DNA of 64,000 nucleotides from Mesoterricola silvestris (lineage in GTDB: Bacteria; Acidobacteriota; Holophagae; Holophagales; Holophagaceae). Each line of letters starts with the position of its first letter. Position 1 is the stretch's first letter. The notes below the pieces were generated by a model, which had not been told where the DNA came from, made no database searches, and was given only the letters and a program-made list of their open reading frames with translations. The DNA lies in the NCBI RefSeq assembly GCF_030295405.1, contig NZ_AP027080.1:3022001-3086000 (forward strand), given 5' to 3'. Below are positions 62,544 to 64,000 of this stretch, one piece after another. The translations under genes were made by a program, and so were the position numbers.

Positions 62544-64000
62544 ATGGAACAACCCAAGCGCATTGTCATCGTAGGTGGAGTCGCGGGGGGCGCCTCGGCG
62601 GCCGTCCGGGCCCGCCGGCTGTCCGAAGGGGCCGATATCGTCCTTTTCGAGCGGGGCCCCCACGTGTCCTTCGCCAACTGCGGCCTGCCCTACCACATCG
62701 GCGGCGTCATCCCCGAACGGGCCAGGCTGCTGGTGCAGACCCCCCAGAGCCTCATGGCCCGGTTCAACCTGGATGTGCGGGTGAATTCCGAGGTGCAGTC
62801 CATCGACCCGGGCGCCCGCACGGTGACCGTGCGCAATCTGAAGACGGGCCAGGTGCGGGAACAGCCCTACGACGCCCTGGTGCTGAGCCCCGGCGCCGAG
62901 CCCATCCGCCCGCCCCTGCCGGGCATCGGGGATCCGCGGATCCTCTCCCTGCGCAACCTGGACGACATGGACCGCATCCTCGCGGCCATGGCGGGCGCCA
63001 CCCGGGCCCTGGTGGTGGGGGCGGGCTACATCGGCCTGGAGATGGCCGAGGCCTTCCGGGAGCGGGGGCTGGAGGTGGTCCTGGTGGAGAAGCTGGACCA
63101 GGTCATGGCCGTGGCGGACGCGGACATGGTCGCGCCCCTGCACGGGGAGCTCCGGGCCCACGGGGTGGACCTGCGCCTGGGCCTGTCGGTGGAAGGCTTC
63201 GAGCCGGGCCCCGAGGGCCTGACGGCCAAGCTTTCCGACGGCTCCCAGGTGGTGTGCGGCCTGGCCGTGCTGGCCATCGGCGTGCGTCCGGAAACCGCCC
63301 TGGCCCGGGCCGCGGGCCTGGCCCTGGGATCCACGGGGGGCATCCTGGTGGACGAGTACATGCGCACCAGCGACCCCGCCATCTGGGCCGTGGGGGACGC
63401 CGTGGAGGTGAAGGACACGGTCCTGGACGGCCCCGCCCTCATCCCCCTGGCCGGCCCCGCCAACCGCCAGGGCCGCATCGCCGCCGACAACATCCTGGGC
63501 CGGAAGAGCGTCTACAAGGGCACCCAGGGCACGGCCATCTGCAAGGTCTTCGGCCTGGCCTTCGCCATCACCGGCCAGTCCGAGAAGGTCCTCAAGCGCA
63601 AGGGCGTGGCCCACCACAAGATCTACATCCACCCCGCGGACCACGCCACGTACTACCCCGGGGCCCAGCCCCTCACCCTCAAGCTGCTCTTCGACGGCGA
63701 GGGCCACATCCTGGGGGCCCAGGCCGTGGGGGCCGCGGGCGTGGACAAGCGCATCGACGTCATCGCCACCGCCATGCGCGGGGGGCTCACGGTCCACGAC
63801 CTGGAGGACGCGGAGCTCTGCTACGCGCCCCCCTACGGCAGCGCCAAGGACCCCGTGAACATGGCCGGCTTCGTGGCCTCCAACGTCCTGCGCGGGGACA
63901 CCGCCCTGTGGGAGCCCGAGGAACTGGAGGCCCTCCGCCCGGACCAGGTGCTGCTGGACGTGCGCACCCTCCAGGAATTCCAGGCCGGCACCATCCCCGG
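62544..64000 (+). CDS. CoA-disulfide reductase-type FAD/NAD(P) oxidoreductase, 3' cut by window edge
   Basis: At least 485 residues. The FAD motif is IVIVGGVAGGASAAVRAR. SFANCGLPYHIGG carries the single redox Cys of CoA-disulfide reductase and NADH oxidase enzymes. The NAD motif is ALVVGAGYIGLEMAEAF, followed by VWAVGDAVEV for the second FAD contact. The dimerisation domain (ICKVFGLAFAITG) is complete. The final bases (EALRPDQVLLDVRTLQEFQAG) begin a rhodanese-like domain, so the full protein is probably the CoA-disulfide reductase/rhodanese fusion that handles persulfides. ATG 62544 is preceded by GAGGA at 62535-62539. The preceding intergenic space holds no other clear feature. Confidence 0.93.
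   Translation, partial: MEQPKRIVIVGGVAGGASAAVRARRLSEGADIVLFERGPHVSFANCGLPYHIGGVIPERARLLVQTPQSLMARFNLDVRVNSEVQSIDPGARTVTVRNLKTGQVREQPYDALVLSPGAEPIRPPLPGIGDPRILSLRNLDDMDRILAAMAGATRALVVGAGYIGLEMAEAFRERGLEVVLVEKLDQVMAVADADMVAPLHGELRAHGVDLRLGLSVEGFEPGPEGLTAKLSDGSQVVCGLAVLAIGVRPETALARAAGLALGSTGGILVDEYMRTSDPAIWAVGDAVEVKDTVLDGPALIPLAGPANRQGRIAADNILGRKSVYKGTQGTAICKVFGLAFAITGQSEKVLKRKGVAHHKIYIHPADHATYYPGAQPLTLKLLFDGEGHILGAQAVGAAGVDKRIDVIATAMRGGLTVHDLEDAELCYAPPYGSAKDPVNMAGFVASNVLRGDTALWEPEELEALRPDQVLLDVRTLQEFQAGTIP

Overview
This is a high-GC bacterial chromosome segment. Several features point to an acidobacterium, most likely of the Holophaga/Geothrix group (inference): an ADOP-type orphan permease, a PPi-type phosphofructokinase, a CO2-evolving 2-oxoacid:acceptor oxidoreductase pair, split glycyl-tRNA synthetase subunits, a Ras-like MglA GTPase and amino-acid fermentation genes (tryptophanase, carbamate kinase, urocanate hydratase, ADP-forming acyl-CoA synthetase). 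I saw no rRNA, CRISPR array, integrase or transposase. One tRNA gene (Ala, CGC) is present.

Layout. 1-18.7 kb is housekeeping: an M13 peptidase with carbamate kinase, glyQ-glyS, dnaX and a radical SAM protein, PPi-dependent PFK, tryptophanase, an NDP-forming acyl-CoA synthetase, an ArnD-like deformylase, an HNH nuclease, TsaE with NAD(P)HX repair, a cyclophilin and a B12-binding protein. 18.7-24.7 kb holds LolA-like and MglA-like genes, lexA, and the korAB-type oxidoreductase divergent from lexA. tRNA-Ala at 24.86 kb, with a good promoter and terminator, marks the start of an accessory stretch to about 34.7 kb. It contains a DUF5671 membrane protein, a HipBA toxin-antitoxin module with a readable promoter and operator, an ADOP permease and, most notably, a compact low-GC operon whose three proteins match NtdA, NtdC and NtdB of the Bacillus kanosamine pathway. 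Between the ADOP gene and this operon lies a short diverged relic of the 3' end of the DUF58 gene found 5 kb further on, which looks like a recombination scar.

35.2-43 kb carries a six-gene MoxR operon (RDD, SpoIIM-like, DUF4129, DUF4350, MoxR, DUF58). Every junction is a 4-nt start/stop overlap, and the operon is flanked on both sides by membrane proteins sharing an NPYAAP N-terminal tag. 43-50.5 kb holds a possible Fur box in front of a tiny receptor-like remnant, a PAS histidine kinase, hutU, a broken metallophosphoesterase gene in an AT-rich pocket, and a Uup-like ABC-F ATPase. 50.6-56.7 kb has a cysteine-synthase paralogue with a Cys-rich tail, a lipoprotein, and an imuB-dnaE2 mutagenesis pair without imuA. 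56.7-62.1 kb is a thioesterase followed by a MarR-regulated RND efflux operon with a palindromic operator over the marR start. The window ends in a NifU-like protein and a CoA-disulfide-reductase-type flavoprotein cut by the edge.

Two copies of a large (about 155-165 bp) near-perfect inverted-repeat element sit at convergent gene ends (10.4 and 50.5 kb). They look like members of one dispersed, apparently undescribed repeat family. Most gene calls rest on motif recognition by eye; no database search was possible.
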